9,263 bases of DNA, from NCBI GenBank assembly GCA_007121975.1, contig SKJO01000464.1:1-9263 (forward strand). Direction: 5' to 3'. Source of the stretch: Nitriliruptoraceae bacterium (GTDB taxonomy: Bacteria > Actinomycetota > Nitriliruptoria > Nitriliruptorales > Nitriliruptoraceae). Under the pieces are notes generated by a model. That model made no database searches, had not been told where the DNA came from, and saw only the letters and a program-made list of their open reading frames with translations. Position numbers and translations under genes: made by a program. Positions within the stretch are counted from its first letter, which is position 1. Every line of letters begins with the position of its first letter. Shown here in pieces: positions 1-5,570 of the stretch.

Positions 1-246
1 GACGAGGGGGGCCTGCCGCCCGAGGTTCGCCAGGCACTGGTCGCCGCCTGGCCCCGGCCGGTCCCGCTCGAGGTGCTGGCGCGCCGCAGCGGCCAGCCGA
101 CCGGCGTGGTGCTGGCGGCCGTGACGCGCGCCCGGGTGCTCGGGATCCTGGCCGAGAGCCCCGACGGCCTGCGGCTGCGTCGTGCCCCGGGTTCGGGGGA
201 CCCGTCGTTGCTTGACACCCGGAGTGCCGGCAACGACGCTGGGTGA
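1..246 (+). CDS. dprA: DprA (Smf) DNA-processing protein, C-terminal end only
   Basis: Partial gene entering from the left edge; 81 codons in frame 1 end at TGA 244-246. What is visible fits the C-terminal winged-helix domain of DprA, running from about LPPEVRQALVAAWP through VPLEVLARRSGQP to a short strand-like LRLRR, followed by a roughly 20-residue tail with no recognisable motif. DprA loads RecA on incoming single-stranded DNA during transformation; the Rossmann-like core that binds DNA lies upstream and is not in the window. The assignment rests on this winged-helix pattern and on the next gene being xerC, a common actinobacterial pairing. The last codons overlap a promoter-like TTGACA and an inverted repeat. 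Another small winged-helix protein cannot be excluded from 81 residues alone. Confidence 0.68.
   Translation, partial: DEGGLPPEVRQALVAAWPRPVPLEVLARRSGQPTGVVLAAVTRARVLGILAESPDGLRLRRAPGSGDPSLLDTRSAGNDAG
203..238. repeat. Inverted repeat around a TTGACA box at the dprA 3' end
   Basis: CGTCGTTG (203-210) and CAACGACG (231-238) are perfect 8-base inverted arms separated by 20 bases. The spacer holds TTGACA (212-217) and a smaller CCGG-agtg-CCGG pairing (219-230), so the RNA could fold as a long hairpin. The repeat lies inside the dprA reading frame, just upstream of xerC. It could be a regulator-binding site overlapping a promoter or an RNA hairpin. No U-tract follows, so a classical intrinsic terminator is unlikely. 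Confidence 0.5.
212..240 (+). promoter_or_regulatory. Candidate xerC promoter with perfect TTGACA
   Basis: TTGACA at 212-217 matches the sigma-70 -35 consensus exactly, which is rare by chance in such GC-rich DNA. With a 17-base spacer, the -10 position (235-240) reads GACGCT, keeping only the second A and final T of TANNNT. A start site near 247 would give a leader of about 23 bases containing the xerC ribosome binding site. The weak -10 keeps confidence low. Confidence 0.35.
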
Positions 247-259
247 CGACGGGAGTCCG

Positions 260-264
260 AGGAG
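260..264 (+). promoter_or_regulatory. Shine-Dalgarno site deciding the xerC start
   Basis: AGGAG lies 5 bases upstream of GTG 270. The alternative in-frame GTG at 243, which overlaps the dprA stop as GTGA, has no comparable purine-rich site at the right distance. This favours 270 as the xerC start. Confidence 0.6.
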
Positions 265-269
265 CGTGG

Positions 270-1235
270 GTGAGCGACGAGGCCACGGGATCCAACCCGG
301 CGCGTACCTGCTCGGCGGCCTGGGTCACGGCCATCGAGCTGCTGGTGGAGCATCTGCAGCTCGAGCGCGGACGCAGCCCCCACACCGTGGCCGCCTACCG
401 GCGGGACGCCTCGGCCTTCGCCCTGCGGTGCCAGGCGCGTGGCCTCGTGCATCCCGGTCAGGTCGATCTGCGGGTGCTGCGCCGGTACCTGGCCGAGCTC
501 GACGCCCAGGGCTACGCGCGCACGACGATCGCGCGGCGTTCGTCCTCGCTGCGCGGGTGGTTCGCCCTGCTGGTGCGCCGCGGGGTGATCGCCTCCGATC
601 CCGCGGCCTTGCTGGTCGCTCCCCGCACGGGTCGGCACCTGCCACGGGTGCTGCGCCTCGATGAGGTCGAACGGCTGCTCGCGGCCCCGGATGCCACCCA
701 GCCGGTGGGCCTGCGCGACCTCGCCCTGATCGAGCTGCTGTACGCCAGCGGGGCGCGGGTCGCCGAGGCCTGCCGGCTCGACCTCGCCGACCTCGACCTC
801 GAGCAACGGCAGGCACACCTGACGGGGAAGGGCGAACGCGCCCGGATCGTGCCGTTGGGTGCGCCGGCCTGTGGCGTGCTCGAGCGTTACCTCGATCAGG
901 CCCGGCCGAAGCTACGGGCCCCGGACAGCCCGCCGGCCGTGCTGCTCGGGGTGCGTGGTGGACGGCTCGGGACCCGCGACGCGCGCACCGCCGTCGAGCG
1001 CGCGGCCGGTCAGGCCGGCATCGGCCGGGTCACGCCCCATACCCTGCGACACTCGGCGGCGACGCACCTGCTGGAGGGTGGCGCGGACCTTCGCGTGGTC
1101 CAGGAACTGCTGGGCCACGCGTCGCTGGTGACCACCCAGCGCTACACCCACCTGTCCCGCGGCCGACTGATCGAGGTGCACGCCCGGGCCCACCCCCGCG
1201 CGCGACGCGACCGACCCGGGGTGCCGCCCGGTTAG
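270..1235 (+). CDS. xerC: Tyrosine recombinase XerC
   Basis: Site-specific recombinase that, in the known family, acts with XerD at dif and the divisome to resolve chromosome dimers. It is 321 residues from GTG 270, close to the usual size of about 300. The N-terminal SAM-like core-binding domain covers about residues 15-110 (RSPHTVAAYRRDASAF is typical). The catalytic domain follows and has a full set of active-site residues: R163 in SGARVAE, K187 in GKGERARIVPLG, H257 and R260 in HTLRH, H283 in LLGHASL, and nucleophile Y292 in TQRYTHL. The start at 270 is chosen for its AGGAG site; GTG 243 would add nine residues and overlap the dprA stop. It follows dprA by 23 bases, so it may be co-transcribed or use the TTGACA box upstream. 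XerC rather than XerD is inferred from the gene neighbourhood. The Arg-rich last 15 residues are not a known domain. Confidence 0.93.
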   Translation: MSDEATGSNPARTCSAAWVTAIELLVEHLQLERGRSPHTVAAYRRDASAFALRCQARGLVHPGQVDLRVLRRYLAELDAQGYARTTIARRSSSLRGWFALLVRRGVIASDPAALLVAPRTGRHLPRVLRLDEVERLLAAPDATQPVGLRDLALIELLYASGARVAEACRLDLADLDLEQRQAHLTGKGERARIVPLGAPACGVLERYLDQARPKLRAPDSPPAVLLGVRGGRLGTRDARTAVERAAGQAGIGRVTPHTLRHSAATHLLEGGADLRVVQELLGHASLVTTQRYTHLSRGRLIEVHARAHPRARRDRPGVPPG

Positions 1236-1238
1236 GCT
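1233..1238 (+). promoter_or_regulatory. Candidate -10 element before the sigma factor gene
   Basis: TAGGCT fits TANNNT and overlaps the xerC stop codon. It lies 48 bases before GTG 1287, giving a predicted leader of about 40 bases with a good ribosome binding site. No clear -35 box lies 16-18 bases upstream. A G-run (1240-1244) and C-run (1254-1258) around a CGATCG core follow and could form a weak hairpin. Confidence 0.35.
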
Positions 1239-1286
1239 GGGGGGAGTCGATCGCCCCCACGGCAGACGACCAGGACGGAGGATCAG

Positions 1287-2048
1287 GTGGATCGGGAGGT
1301 CCGGGCGCTGTGGGAGCGCTATGCCGACGCCCACGATCCCGAGGTCCGCGAGCAGCTCATCCTGCACTATGCGCCGCTGGTGAAGTTCGTGGCGGGCCGG
1401 GTCGGTGTGGGGATGCCGGCCAGTGTGGACCACGCCGACCTGGTGTCCTACGGCATCTTCGGCCTGATGGACGCGATCGAGAAGTACGACCCGCAGCGCG
1501 GCATCAAGTTCGAGACCTACGCGGTGACCAGGATCCGGGGCTCGATCATCGACGAGCTGCGGGCGGTGGACTGGGTGCCGCGGTCGGTGCGTTCCCAGGC
1601 CCGGCAGATCGAGGCGGCGATCCAGCACCTGGTGCCGCTGCTGGGGCGCTCGCCGACCGATGAGGAGCTGGCCGAGCACCTCGACCTCGAGGTCGGTGAA
1701 CTCCAGGACGCGCTGGCCCGCATGGCCATGACCTCGGTCGCCGCGCTCGACGAGACCCTCCACGTGGGTGACGGGGACCGCATCCCGCTGGTCGAGACCC
1801 TCCAGGATCTCACGGCGGTACTGCCCGAGGAGTCGGTCGACGACGCCGCTACCAAGGCGCTGCTGCGGGAGACCATCAGCCGGCTCACCGAACGCGAGCA
1901 GACCGTGCTCGGCCTGTACTACTTCGAGGGCATGACGCTCGCGCAGGTCGGGGAGGTGCTCGGCGTCACCGAGTCGCGCATCTGCCAGATCCACACCAAG
2001 GCCGTCATGACGCTGCGGGTCAAGCTGCTCGAGCGCAGCCGCGGCTGA
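1287..2048 (+). CDS. whiG: FliA/WhiG-family RNA polymerase sigma factor
   Basis: Group 3 sigma-70 factor, 253 residues, a normal length for FliA/WhiG. Region 2 (about 27-97) contains the core-binding and -10 recognition helices (DLVSYGIFGLMDAIEKYDP, then FETYAVTRIRGSIIDELR and DWVPRSVR). Region 3 covers about 105-150 (GRSPTDEELAEHLDL). Region 4 (about 197-248) carries the -35 recognition helix-turn-helix (LTEREQTVLGLYYFEGMTL, then EVLGVTESRICQIHTKA). There is no region 1.1. Start GTG 1287 has GGAGG at 1277-1281 with a 5-base spacer. In Streptomyces WhiG drives early sporulation and is held by the c-di-GMP-dependent anti-sigma RsiG; in flagellated bacteria FliA drives late flagellar genes. Which applies cannot be told here, as no flagellar, whi or anti-sigma gene is visible. 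The position between xerC and the M23 gene next to rpsB supports the actinobacterial WhiG orthologue. Confidence is high for family, moderate for the symbol. Confidence 0.9.
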   Translation: MDREVRALWERYADAHDPEVREQLILHYAPLVKFVAGRVGVGMPASVDHADLVSYGIFGLMDAIEKYDPQRGIKFETYAVTRIRGSIIDELRAVDWVPRSVRSQARQIEAAIQHLVPLLGRSPTDEELAEHLDLEVGELQDALARMAMTSVAALDETLHVGDGDRIPLVETLQDLTAVLPEESVDDAATKALLRETISRLTEREQTVLGLYYFEGMTLAQVGEVLGVTESRICQIHTKAVMTLRVKLLERSRG

Positions 2049-2112
2049 GGGACACGGCGGTTGCGTCCACAGCGGTGAGCCGGGCGCCGGGGCGTGCGGC
2101 CGCCGACGTGGC

Positions 2113-2118
2113 TAGCCT
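2113..2118 (+). promoter_or_regulatory. Candidate -10 element before the M23/hydrolase gene
   Basis: TAGCCT preceded by GGC fits the TANNNT pattern seen upstream of other genes in the window. It would start a transcript near 2125, about 30 bases before GTG 2157. No good -35 box is visible at standard spacing. It lies in the 108-base gap after the sigma factor gene, in which I see no clear terminator. Confidence 0.4.
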
Positions 2119-2140
2119 CGGGTAACGACCTCCGGGGGCG

Positions 2141-2148
2141 GAGGAGGA
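2141..2148 (+). promoter_or_regulatory. Shine-Dalgarno site deciding the M23/hydrolase start
   Basis: GAGGAGGA ends 8 bases before GTG 2157. This, and the signal peptide that begins soon after 2157, argue against the longer in-frame reading from GTG 2094, whose first codons would run through the promoter-like element. Confidence 0.7.
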
Positions 2149-2156
2149 CCACGACC

Positions 2157-3677
2157 GTGTCTGTCCCGTCCCCGTCCCGGTGCGTGTCCCACCACCGGAT
2201 CCTGCTCCTGCTCGTGCTCGCGTGGGTGCTGGTGCCGCTTGCGGCCCACGCCGAGCCGGTGGCGCCTGCTCCCCGCGTCGCCTACCACCGCCCGGTGCCC
2301 GACGCGGTCGTGCGGACCTACCAGGCGCCGACGACCCGCTTCGGTGCGGGTCACCGGGGCGTGGACCTCGGGGCCCGTCCCGGAGACGTGGTACGCAGCG
2401 CGGCTGCGGGCCGCGTTCGGCACGCCGGTTCGGTCGCGGGCACGGTGTGGGTCGCGGTCGAGCACGCCGACGGGGTGGTGACCAGCTACGGGCCGTTGAC
2501 CTCCCTGCGGGTTGCCGCCGGCTCCGAGGTGGCGGGCAGAGCAGCACTTGGACGGCTCGCCGCCGGTGGTCACGGACACGGCGGTGCCGACCACGGGCTG
2601 CACTGGGGCGCCCGACGCGCCGGGGCCTACGTCGACCCGCTCACGCTGCTGGATCCGCCGCCGGGGCGCCCGTCGCTGGTCGGACCCGGTGCCTGGGGCG
2701 GCGCCGAGCCGGCCGTCACCCCCTACGAGCCCTACCCCGGCGGCAGCGCCTGGGTGCCCTCCAGTCCCGTGGCCCAGGCGCCCGGCTACGCGGTCGCGCC
2801 CAACCCCAACCACCTCGTGCTGCTGCCCGGGCTCGGCTCCTCGAGCGCTCGTCCGGTGCTCGACGCCGCCCACCTCGGGTACGCGCCGGACAGCGTCACC
2901 GCCTTCTCCTACGCCGGTCCCACGCCGGACGCGGGCCCCCACGGCCCCGAGCACACCTGGGACGGGGTCGACCGGGCCGCCCGGCTGCTCGCCGAGCAGC
3001 TTCGTGCGCAGCACGCCCGCGAGCCGGGCCGCCCGGTCGACCTCATCGGACACAGCATGGGCGGCGTTGTCGCCCTGTGGTACCTGCTGGTCTACCACGA
3101 CCCCTACGACCCGAGCCTGCCGCAGATCGGCCACGTCGTGACGGTTGCCTCGCCGCTGCAGGGATCGGACGCCGCCTCGCTGGCCGGGGCGCTGGACCGC
3201 CACCAGGCACTGGCCTGGCTCTCCGAGCTGCAGCGGGAGCTGCACGCCTCCGGGCACCAGGGGCCCCTGGCCCGGATCCCGATCGACGCGCCCGCCATCG
3301 AGCAGCTCGCGCCGGGCTCGACGTTGCTCGAGGCTTTGGCGGCTGGCTGGGGTGAGGCGTTGCGCAGCGAGGGTGCCGGCCCCCTGGCGACCGGCACCCA
3401 GGTGCTGACCGTGGCCGGCGCCCAGGACCTGGTGGTCGGCGCCTACGCCGCCCAGCTGCCCGAGGGATCCGAGCCGGTGGTGCTGCCCGGTGGGCATGGC
3501 GGTGTGCTTCAGACCGAGGCGGTGCGCGAGGTGATCTGGGACTTCCTGGCCGGTCAGCCGGTCGTGAGCTCCTCGGGTGGTCTGGCCCAGGCCGCCTCCG
3601 AGCAGGTCGGTGACGTGGTGCAGGTCCTCGCGCAGCTCACCGCGCTGCACGGCTGGTGGACGGGGCGGGGGGGCTGA
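2157..3677 (+). CDS. Exported M23 metallopeptidase / serine alpha-beta hydrolase fusion
   Basis: A 506-residue, two-domain secreted protein. Residues 1-32 form a signal peptide: R14, then a Leu/Val-rich core (15-30) and a probable cleavage after AHA (30-32). Residues about 45-166 are M23/LytM-like: HRGVD gives zinc ligands H66 and D70, a beta-rich stretch follows (GRVRHAG, VWVAVEHADGVVTSYGPL), then HGLHWG (146-151) and YVDPLTLL. The usual H-x-H reads G147-L-H149, so the first His is absent from its normal place although H146 is adjacent; peptidase activity is uncertain. A Pro/Gly-rich linker covers about 167-217. Residues about 218-470 are an alpha/beta hydrolase: LVLLPGLGSSS, nucleophile elbow GHSMGG with S300, VVTVASPLQGSD, then probable acid D424 (GAQDLVV) and H447 (GGHGG). 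This resembles lipase/PGAP1-like esterases. A single-domain M23 protein is the usual occupant beside rpsB in actinobacteria. An envelope role (peptidoglycan or ester-linked acyl groups) is inferred; the substrate is unknown. Confidence 0.85.
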   Translation: MSVPSPSRCVSHHRILLLLVLAWVLVPLAAHAEPVAPAPRVAYHRPVPDAVVRTYQAPTTRFGAGHRGVDLGARPGDVVRSAAAGRVRHAGSVAGTVWVAVEHADGVVTSYGPLTSLRVAAGSEVAGRAALGRLAAGGHGHGGADHGLHWGARRAGAYVDPLTLLDPPPGRPSLVGPGAWGGAEPAVTPYEPYPGGSAWVPSSPVAQAPGYAVAPNPNHLVLLPGLGSSSARPVLDAAHLGYAPDSVTAFSYAGPTPDAGPHGPEHTWDGVDRAARLLAEQLRAQHAREPGRPVDLIGHSMGGVVALWYLLVYHDPYDPSLPQIGHVVTVASPLQGSDAASLAGALDRHQALAWLSELQRELHASGHQGPLARIPIDAPAIEQLAPGSTLLEALAAGWGEALRSEGAGPLATGTQVLTVAGAQDLVVGAYAAQLPEGSEPVVLPGGHGGVLQTEAVREVIWDFLAGQPVVSSSGGLAQAASEQVGDVVQVLAQLTALHGWWTGRGG

Positions 3678-3720
3678 TCCAACCGCCGGGAGGGGCTCGG
3701 CGCTCGCGGTGCCTGCGGGC

Positions 3721-3726
3721 TATCCT
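3721..3726 (+). promoter_or_regulatory. Candidate rpsB -10 element
   Basis: TATCCT preceded by GGGC fits the TANNNT pattern. Transcription would begin near 3733, just before the first hairpin, and leave a leader of roughly 180 bases before rpsB. No -35 box resembling TTGAC is visible at 16-18 bases upstream. Confidence 0.4.
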
Positions 3727-3736
3727 CCCCTCATCA

Positions 3737-3762
3737 CGGGCTCGCCGCGAGCGGCGGGCCCG
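3737..3762 (+). repeat. Perfect 11-bp GC hairpin in the rpsB leader
   Basis: CGGGCTCGCCG (3737-3747) pairs with CGGCGGGCCCG (3752-3762), including one T-G wobble, around a CGAG tetraloop. It lies about 10 bases after the candidate -10, so it would sit at the very 5' end of the rpsB mRNA. It could stabilise the message or form part of an S2-responsive element. It could also be a terminator-like end for the upstream gene, but no U-tract follows. Confidence 0.6.
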
Positions 3763-3794
3763 ACGCTACGCGACCCCACACGCGTGCTGACGGG

Positions 3795-3831
3795 CGGCCC
3801 CGGTGCCCTGCGTACCTCGCAGGGTGGGCCG
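3795..3831 (+). repeat. Two-tier hairpin in the rpsB leader
   Basis: The inner stem CCCTGCG (3806-3812) pairs with CGCAGGG (3818-3824) around the loop TACCT. The outer stem CGGCCC (3795-3800) pairs with GGGCCG (3826-3831). The asymmetric internal loop has CGGTG on the 5' side and a single T on the 3' side. Such an irregular loop is typical of protein-binding leader RNAs, but no match to a known S2 leader was made. Confidence 0.55.
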
Positions 3832-3838
3832 TGATCGC

Positions 3839-3855
3839 GCCGGTCATCGACCGGC
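3839..3855 (+). repeat. 7-bp hairpin in the rpsB leader
   Basis: GCCGGTC (3839-3845) and GACCGGC (3849-3855) are perfectly complementary around the 3-base loop ATC. It follows the two-tier hairpin by 7 bases and ends 43 bases before the rpsB ribosome binding site. Confidence 0.55.
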
Positions 3856-3898
3856 CCGAACTCCGGATGAGGCGCGCGGAGGCTCGAACCGAACCCAC

Positions 3899-3905
3899 GA
3901 GAGGA
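3899..3905 (+). promoter_or_regulatory. Shine-Dalgarno site deciding the rpsB start
   Basis: GAGAGGA lies 6 bases upstream of ATG 3912. The protein from this ATG begins MAVVTMRQLLEAGVHFGHQ, the standard S2 N terminus, so the longer reading from 3831 is not used. Confidence 0.85.
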
Positions 3906-3911
3906 CCGTTC

Positions 3912-4859
3912 ATGGCTGTCGTCACCATGCGACAACTACTCGAGGCTGGTGTCCACTTCGGCCACCAGACCCGCCGCTGGAACCCCAAGATGCGCCCCTA
4001 CATCTACGCCGAGCGGGGCGGCATCCACGTCATCGACCTGCGCCAGACCTTCCGCGCCATCGAGCGCGCCTATACGTTCACCCGTGACCTGGTGGGCAAC
4101 GGCGGCAGCGTGCTGTTCGTCGGCACCAAGAAGCAGGCCCGGGAGACCATCGAGTGGCAGGCCCAGCGGGTGGGCATGCCCTACGTCACCGAGCGGTGGA
4201 TGGGCGGGATGCTCACCAACTTCCAGACGATGAAGGGCCGGATCGGCCGGCTCAAGGAGCTCGAGGCGATGGAGGCTTCGGGCACCTTCGAGTTGCTGCC
4301 CAAGAAGGAGGTGCTGCAGCTCAACCGCGAGCACGCCAAGCTGCAGACCAACCTCGGTGGCATCCGCAAGATGGCCAAGCTGCCCGAGGCCGTATGGATC
4401 GTGGACACCGTCATCGAGCGCATCGCGGTCGACGAGGCCAACAAGCTCAAGATCCCGGTCATCGGCATCCTCGACACCAACTGCGACCCGGACCTCGTGC
4501 AGTACCCGATCCCGGGCAACGACGACGCCATCCGCTCCTCGGCGCTGCTGACGCGCATCATCGCCGACGCGGTCGCCGACGGGTTGCTGCTCCGGGCCTC
4601 GCGCTCCCCCGACGAGGAGCTGCGGGTCCAGGCGCTGCAGGCCGCACAGTCGGCCGGCGGCGGGCTCGATGTGTCCGAGCCCAAGGCCGAGTGGGAGGTG
4701 GAGCTCGAACGTCAGCAGGCCGCGGAGCAGGCCAGCCGCGCTGCCGGCGAACCGGCCCCCGCCCCCGAGCCGGCCAGCTCCCGACCGGCCACTCCGCCGC
4801 CGGCACCGGCACCGGCACCGGCCCCCGAGGCCGAGCCTGCCGCGCCCAGCGACGGCTGA
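3912..4859 (+). CDS. rpsB: 30S ribosomal protein S2
   Basis: Small-subunit protein S2, 315 residues, which joins late in 30S assembly and is needed for S1 binding where S1 is present. Both family signatures are visible: MRQLLEAGVHFGHQTRRWNP near the N terminus and the PVIGILDTNCDPD region (182-206) leading to YPIPGNDDA. The coiled-coil insertion is around 105-155 (GRIGRLKELEAMEASG, KKEVLQLNREHAKL). The conserved domain ends near residue 230. The remaining 85 residues are an acidic, then Ala/Pro-rich tail, ending in a low-complexity PAPAPAP stretch from about residue 280. S2 proteins are often near 240-280 residues, so this tail is long, although actinobacterial S2 proteins commonly carry such tails. 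tsf follows after 40 bases, the usual rpsB-tsf pair, probably on one transcript from the structured leader. Confidence 0.98.
   Translation: MAVVTMRQLLEAGVHFGHQTRRWNPKMRPYIYAERGGIHVIDLRQTFRAIERAYTFTRDLVGNGGSVLFVGTKKQARETIEWQAQRVGMPYVTERWMGGMLTNFQTMKGRIGRLKELEAMEASGTFELLPKKEVLQLNREHAKLQTNLGGIRKMAKLPEAVWIVDTVIERIAVDEANKLKIPVIGILDTNCDPDLVQYPIPGNDDAIRSSALLTRIIADAVADGLLLRASRSPDEELRVQALQAAQSAGGGLDVSEPKAEWEVELERQQAAEQASRAAGEPAPAPEPASSRPATPPPAPAPAPAPEAEPAAPSDG
4801..4821 (+). repeat. Hexanucleotide CGGCAC tandem repeat in the rpsB 3' end
   Basis: CGGCAC occurs three times in a row at 4801-4818 followed by CGG, encoding alternating Pro-Ala in the S2 tail. The six-base unit preserves the frame, so copy-number change would alter tail length without breaking the gene. 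Confidence 0.7.
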
Positions 4860-4899
4860 GTCGACCGTTCCGAGCCCCCTGCCGCAAAGGAGTACGTCC

Positions 4900-5511
4900 G
4901 TGGCGATCTCTGCTGCCCAAGTCAAGGAACTGCGGGAGCTGACCAACGCTCCCATGATGGCCTGCAAGAAGGCCCTGGTCGACGCCGACGGCGACCTCGA
5001 CAAGGCCGCCGAGCTGGTGCGCGAGCGCACCGGCGCGAAGATGGATGCGCGTGTCGCCGAGCGCACCGCGTCCGAGGGACTGGTCCACAGCTACCTGCAC
5101 GCGCCGACCCCGGGGCTGCCCCCCAAGGTCGGGGTGCTGCTGCAGTTGGCGTGCGAGACCGACTTCGTGGCCAAGGGCGAGGCCTTCGCCGAGCTCGCCC
5201 GTGAGCTGGCCCTGCACATCGCGGCCAGCAAGCCGTTGGTGGTCCGCGCCGATCAGGTCGATCCGGCGATGCTCGACAAGGAGCGGGACTTCGCGCGCAA
5301 GGAGGCCCTCGAGCAGGGCAAGCCCGAGAAGATCATCGAGCGCATCGTCGAGGGCAAGGTCAACAAGGTGCTGGCCGACTGGGTGCTGCTCGACCAGCCC
5401 TTCGTGCTCGATCCCGACAAGACCGTCGCCGCTCGCATCAGCGAGGTGCAGGCGGTGCTCGGTGAGAAGATCGAAGTGGCCCGCTTCAGCCGCTTCGAGG
5501 TCGGCGCCTGA
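4900..5511 (+). CDS. tsf: Elongation factor Ts, short form
   Basis: Guanine-nucleotide exchange factor that releases GDP from EF-Tu. GTG 4900 has AAGGAG (4887-4892) 7 bases upstream. The product is 203 residues. The N-terminal UBA-like domain (about 1-55) has VKELRELTNAPMMACKKAL and GDLDKAAELVRERTG. The core contains the hallmark TDFVAK at 87-92 (within LACETDFVAKGEAF), then LALHIAASKP, a basic helical stretch, and QPFVLDPDKTV with a terminal RFEVG. The E. coli protein is about 283 residues with two core subdomains. Here one set of core motifs is present, as in the short Thermus-type protein, so the second subdomain and C-terminal module appear reduced. The residues before the TDFV strand include a Pro-rich APTPGLPP loop. 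A perfect hairpin follows the stop codon. Confidence 0.97.
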   Translation: MAISAAQVKELRELTNAPMMACKKALVDADGDLDKAAELVRERTGAKMDARVAERTASEGLVHSYLHAPTPGLPPKVGVLLQLACETDFVAKGEAFAELARELALHIAASKPLVVRADQVDPAMLDKERDFARKEALEQGKPEKIIERIVEGKVNKVLADWVLLDQPFVLDPDKTVAARISEVQAVLGEKIEVARFSRFEVGA

Positions 5512-5522
5512 CACCGCCGTCT

Positions 5523-5550
5523 CCCGGGGCCCGGTCGTCGGTGCCCCGGG
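5523..5550 (+). terminator. Terminator-like GC hairpin between tsf and pyrH
   Basis: CCCGGGGC (5523-5530) pairs perfectly with GCCCCGGG (5543-5550), and the loop can add CCG (5531-5533) with CGG (5539-5541). It begins 11 bases after the tsf stop and has no U-tract, so it may slow or end transcription in the U-less manner suggested for actinobacteria, or act as a processing or stability element. A promoter-like TAGCAT follows at once. Confidence 0.5.
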
Positions 5551-5555
5551 ACGGC

Positions 5556-5561
5556 TAGCAT
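5556..5561 (+). promoter_or_regulatory. Candidate pyrH -10 element, possibly leaderless
   Basis: TAGCAT preceded by GGC ends 9 bases before GTG 5571. A start site 6-9 bases downstream of the -10 would fall at or just before the start codon. No Shine-Dalgarno site stands before the GTG, which fits a leaderless transcript. No -35 is visible; that region is occupied by the hairpin. Confidence 0.45.
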
Positions 5562-5570
5562 CGGGGCGAC

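Larger units (their letters stand above)
3678..3911 (+). promoter_or_regulatory. rpsB promoter and structured leader region
   Basis: This 234-base gap is the longest gene-free stretch in the window. It holds a candidate -10 TATCCT (3721-3726) and three successive hairpins (3737-3762, 3795-3831, 3839-3855), ending with the rpsB ribosome binding site. No other small gene is supported: a GTG at 3831 is in frame with rpsB but lies inside a hairpin and lacks a ribosome binding site. In other bacteria S2 represses its own rpsB-tsf mRNA through a structured leader. A similar role here is inference, as I did not match a known leader family. Confidence 0.5.

Noticed and set aside
270..1235. XerC as an integrase of a mobile element
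   Set aside because: Length, motifs and the dprA/whiG neighbourhood fit chromosomal XerC; I see no attachment site, tRNA, excisionase or phage gene nearby.
912..1994. Antisense open reading frame of 360 codons across xerC and the sigma factor gene
   Set aside because: It spans two clear + strand genes and their gap, with a composition typical of antisense shadows in GC-rich DNA and no recognisable domain.
2094..2156. N-terminal extension of the M23/hydrolase protein from GTG 2094
   Set aside because: It would run through the TAGCCT promoter-like element and place 21 residues in front of a normal signal peptide; GTG 2157 has a strong ribosome binding site.
2112..3650. Long antisense open reading frame of 512 codons opposite the M23/hydrolase gene
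   Set aside because: It is a GC-frame shadow: the + strand reading has a signal peptide, catalytic motifs and a ribosome binding site, while the antisense product is low-complexity and shows no motif.
3831..3911. N-terminal extension of rpsB from GTG 3831
   Set aside because: The start lies inside a hairpin and lacks a ribosome binding site; ATG 3912 has a good one and gives the standard S2 N terminus.
3936..5066. Antisense open reading frame of 376 codons across rpsB and tsf
   Set aside because: Low-complexity Gly/Arg/Leu product opposite two certain ribosomal genes.
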